Below, one piece after another: positions 6,035 to 7,568 of a stretch of 7,568 bases of DNA. Source of the stretch: DAOMOD01 sp964526035. GTDB taxonomy: Bacteria > Pseudomonadota > Gammaproteobacteria > Xanthomonadales > BPKI01. A model generated the notes under the pieces. It did not search any database, was not told where the DNA came from, and saw only the letters and a program-made list of their open reading frames with translations. Each line of letters opens with the position of its first letter. Position 1 is the stretch's first letter. The stretch spans positions 1 through 7,568 of the forward strand of contig CAZGKE010000160.1 of NCBI GenBank assembly GCA_964526035.1, written 5' to 3'. The position numbers were made by a program, and so were the translations under genes.

Positions 6035-7306
6035 GTGAGCAGATCAGACGTGCGGTCAATTCGCGGCGGTGGCCTTCTTGCATGGCTGCTTTGCATGTCG
6101 CTGGCGCACACCGCCTCGGCTGAGACACCGGCATGGCTGCTGACCGGTGAAGTGGTCCAGCGCGCGGACTTGATGGCGGTGATCGAAACCCATGCCATCG
6201 AGCCTGCCGACGCGTCCACGCTGCGAACAGCCAGTCGACTGCGGCTGCCTCTGCCCGGAGAAACCCTGGAAGTCCATCTCGTCGAGCGCGTGGAACGCGG
6301 CGCGGACAGCCTTACCTGGTTCGGGCGGCGCACGGGTGAGCACGACATCGCGGTCCTGCTGACGCATACCTCGGGCGCCCTTTCGGGTCTCGTCTACGGC
6401 GACGACGCGGTGTACGAAATCGCCAGCCTGGATGACGGCACTCCGGTGCTGATGCGCATCGAGCAGGACCTGTTTCCGCCGTGCAGTGGCGGCATCGGGC
6501 CTGCCATCCGCGCATCATCCGAGGACCCTTTGCCCACGTTCGGCGTCCGCGACAACAGTCCGGATATCGAAGTCGACGTACTGGTGCTGTACACGCCGCA
6601 GTCGCGCGCGGGTGCCGGCGGTGACGCGCAGATCCGCAGTCTCGCCCAGGCCGCCGTCGATGCCAGCAACGCCGCGTTTGCAAACAGCGACATGGTGACC
6701 CGATTCCGCGCCGTGGCCATCGAACTCTGGGATCGTGACGAGAGCACCATGGGCGCCAATGCCAGTGCGCGCCTTGGCACCCTGCGCAGCGACGCATGGG
6801 TGAGAAACCTGCGTGACAGTGTCGGCGCCGACCTCGTCGGTCTGATTGTCGAGGACGGCCAGGGAGGGTGCGGCATTGGCTTCGTCATGCGTACACCGAG
6901 CGCCAGCTTCGCATCCAGCGCCTACCAGATCACCGCGCGATCCTGCGCGGTCGGCAACCTGACGTATGCACACGAGCACGGTCACAACATGGGTTTCGAG
7001 CACAACCCGGAGAATGGCGCCAGCCCCGCCAATGCCAGCTATGATTGGTCATTCGGACACCACCACGGCAGCCCGCCGGACGCCATCGACCGCTTCCGCA
7101 CAGTGATGTCCTACTCCAACCCCTGCGCCAACTCGTGCACCCGGCGGCCCTTCTTCTCCAATCCCGACGTGGACTACCGCAACACGCCGACCGGCATCGA
7201 CGGATCACGCGACAATGCCCGCTCCGGCGACCTCGTCTATGACATCGTGCGCAACTTTCGCGCGCGTGTGAAATTCGACTTGCTGTTCGCCGACGGCTTC
7301 GAGTAA
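6035..7306 (+). CDS. Secreted reprolysin-like metzincin metalloprotease
   Basis: 423-aa exported zinc protease. With the GTG at 6035 the N-terminus is a standard signal peptide: basic MSRSDVRSIR, core LLAWLLCMSLAH, and cleavage after ASA (about residue 29). Residues about 30-170 form a prodomain, and about 178-410 the metzincin domain with AHEHGHNMGFEH (zinc ligands His313, His317, His323; catalytic Glu314). The Met-turn is FRTVMSY (Met358), followed by FFSNP and SRDNAR, typical of bacterial reprolysin-like enzymes. Cys279, 304, 364 and 368 match the four catalytic-domain cysteines of the neighbouring large protease. Cys150, in PPCSGG between prodomain and catalytic domain, is extra and could be a cysteine switch. 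The C-terminus is LLFADGFE. An upstream in-frame GTG at 5993 would add 14 residues but has no Shine-Dalgarno and abuts a hairpin; GTG 6035 has GGCGGGG upstream. It is divergent from the large protease. Substrate unknown. Confidence 0.9.
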   Translation: MSRSDVRSIRGGGLLAWLLCMSLAHTASAETPAWLLTGEVVQRADLMAVIETHAIEPADASTLRTASRLRLPLPGETLEVHLVERVERGADSLTWFGRRTGEHDIAVLLTHTSGALSGLVYGDDAVYEIASLDDGTPVLMRIEQDLFPPCSGGIGPAIRASSEDPLPTFGVRDNSPDIEVDVLVLYTPQSRAGAGGDAQIRSLAQAAVDASNAAFANSDMVTRFRAVAIELWDRDESTMGANASARLGTLRSDAWVRNLRDSVGADLVGLIVEDGQGGCGIGFVMRTPSASFASSAYQITARSCAVGNLTYAHEHGHNMGFEHNPENGASPANASYDWSFGHHHGSPPDAIDRFRTVMSYSNPCANSCTRRPFFSNPDVDYRNTPTGIDGSRDNARSGDLVYDIVRNFRARVKFDLLFADGFE

Positions 7307-7354
7307 CACGCGAAACCCATCCCCACACCCGCAAGCGAAAGACGGAAAAGCGCG

Positions 7355-7465
7355 ATGCATCCGCTGCAAGCACTGGGTCGCTGGAAGCGGCTTGCACTGG
7401 CGATTTCTGTCGTTTTCCGTATCCTGACGATCTTGGGGGGCGCTCAAGCGTCCCGTAATGTTTGA
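7355..7465 (+). CDS. Doubtful 36-codon ORF with a hydrophobic core
   Basis: An ATG preceded by GGA at 8 nt opens a 36-codon reading ending in TGA. The product has a basic start (GRWKR), a hydrophobic stretch LALAISVVF and an ILGGAQA segment, so it could be a small membrane or exported peptide. Against this, only about 57% of its codons end in G or C, which looks lower than in the clear genes nearby, and a hairpin overlaps its end. I do not recognise a family; it may be chance. Confidence 0.2.
   Translation: MHPLQALGRWKRLALAISVVFRILTILGGAQASRNV
7437..7454 (+). terminator. Possible hairpin between the metalloprotease and the next gene
   Basis: GGGGCGC, loop TCAA and GCGTCCC form a 7-bp stem with one G-T pair, 131 nt after the metalloprotease stop codon. 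It is followed by GTAATGTTTG, which is only slightly T-rich. It could end the upstream transcript or lie in the leader of the gene at 7496. Apart from this and the doubtful small ORF, nothing clear is seen between 7307 and 7481. Confidence 0.25.
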
Positions 7466-7481
7466 CAAAGTCGCGGTACGA

Positions 7482-7487
7482 GAGGGG
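7482..7487 (+). promoter_or_regulatory. Ribosome binding site of the partial exported protein gene
   Basis: GAGGGG, 8 nt before the GTG at 7496. It is the main evidence that a gene starts there. Confidence 0.55.
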
Positions 7488-7495
7488 AAAACAAC

Positions 7496-7568
7496 GTGAA
7501 ATGTGTGCATAGACTGATCGCTGTTGCGGTCGCCGGGCTGCTTGCAGCCGTATCCAGCCTCGCGCTAG
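7496..7568 (+). CDS. Start of a probable exported protein (cut by window end)
   Basis: Only the first 24 codons are present. They open with GTG preceded by a good Shine-Dalgarno and encode MKCVHR followed by LIAVAVAGLLAAVSSLAL, a clear signal-peptide pattern of a short basic segment and an Ala/Leu-rich core. The reading stays open to the window edge. An overlapping ATG at 7500 hits a stop after three codons, so GTG is the start. The mature product cannot be judged. It lies 189 bp after the 423-aa protease in the same direction and may or may not share its transcript. Confidence 0.6.
   Translation, partial: MKCVHRLIAVAVAGLLAAVSSLAL

Noticed and set aside
7462..7467. Perfect TTGACA as a -35 box for the partial gene
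   Set aside because: No -10-like sequence lies at 16-19 nt (GGGAAA at 17 nt), and the ribosome binding site would overlap the -10 position.

Overview
The window is GC-rich and reads as a chromosomal segment of a gammaproteobacterium, most likely of the Xanthomonadales/Lysobacterales (Lysobacter- or Rhodanobacter-like). The basis is the codon use, a eukaryote-like class I fructose-bisphosphate aldolase, and large secreted proteins carrying GWxNP...SGxGL-type C-terminal domains. This placement is inference from general familiarity; no search was run.

Layout. (1) Positions 13-1098, minus strand: a 361-aa class I SAM-dependent methyltransferase-like protein with a GTG start and a good Shine-Dalgarno. 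(2) Positions 1229-2239, minus strand: a complete class I fructose-bisphosphate aldolase of 336 aa, with a consensus TATAAT upstream. (3) Positions 2480-5767, minus strand: a large (1095 aa) exported modular protein. It has a signal peptide, a prodomain, a metzincin zinc protease domain, a thrombospondin type-3-like calcium-binding array, a six-repeat NHL-like beta-propeller and two tandem GW/SGxGL domains. (4) Positions 5768-6034: a 267-bp divergent intergenic region with a good candidate promoter for the minus-strand gene and a perfect 8-bp GC-rich hairpin on the plus-strand side. (5) Positions 6035-7306, plus strand: a second exported metzincin (423 aa), paralogous to the first in its catalytic domain but without accessory modules, ending in FADGFE. 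(6) Positions 7307-7495: an intergenic stretch with a weak hairpin and a doubtful 36-codon ORF. (7) Position 7496 to the window end: the signal-peptide start of another probable exported protein, cut by the window edge.

How the genes relate. The methyltransferase and aldolase lie in the same direction and could share a transcript, but nothing links their functions. The aldolase is a housekeeping glycolysis/gluconeogenesis enzyme. The most interesting part is the head-to-head pair of secreted metzincins. Their catalytic domains share the zinc motif, the Met-turn, a four-cysteine pattern and a downstream FSNP...DNAR block, which suggests an old duplication followed by different domain acquisition. 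They may also share regulation from one intergenic region. No RNA gene, CRISPR array, insertion sequence or phage gene was seen.
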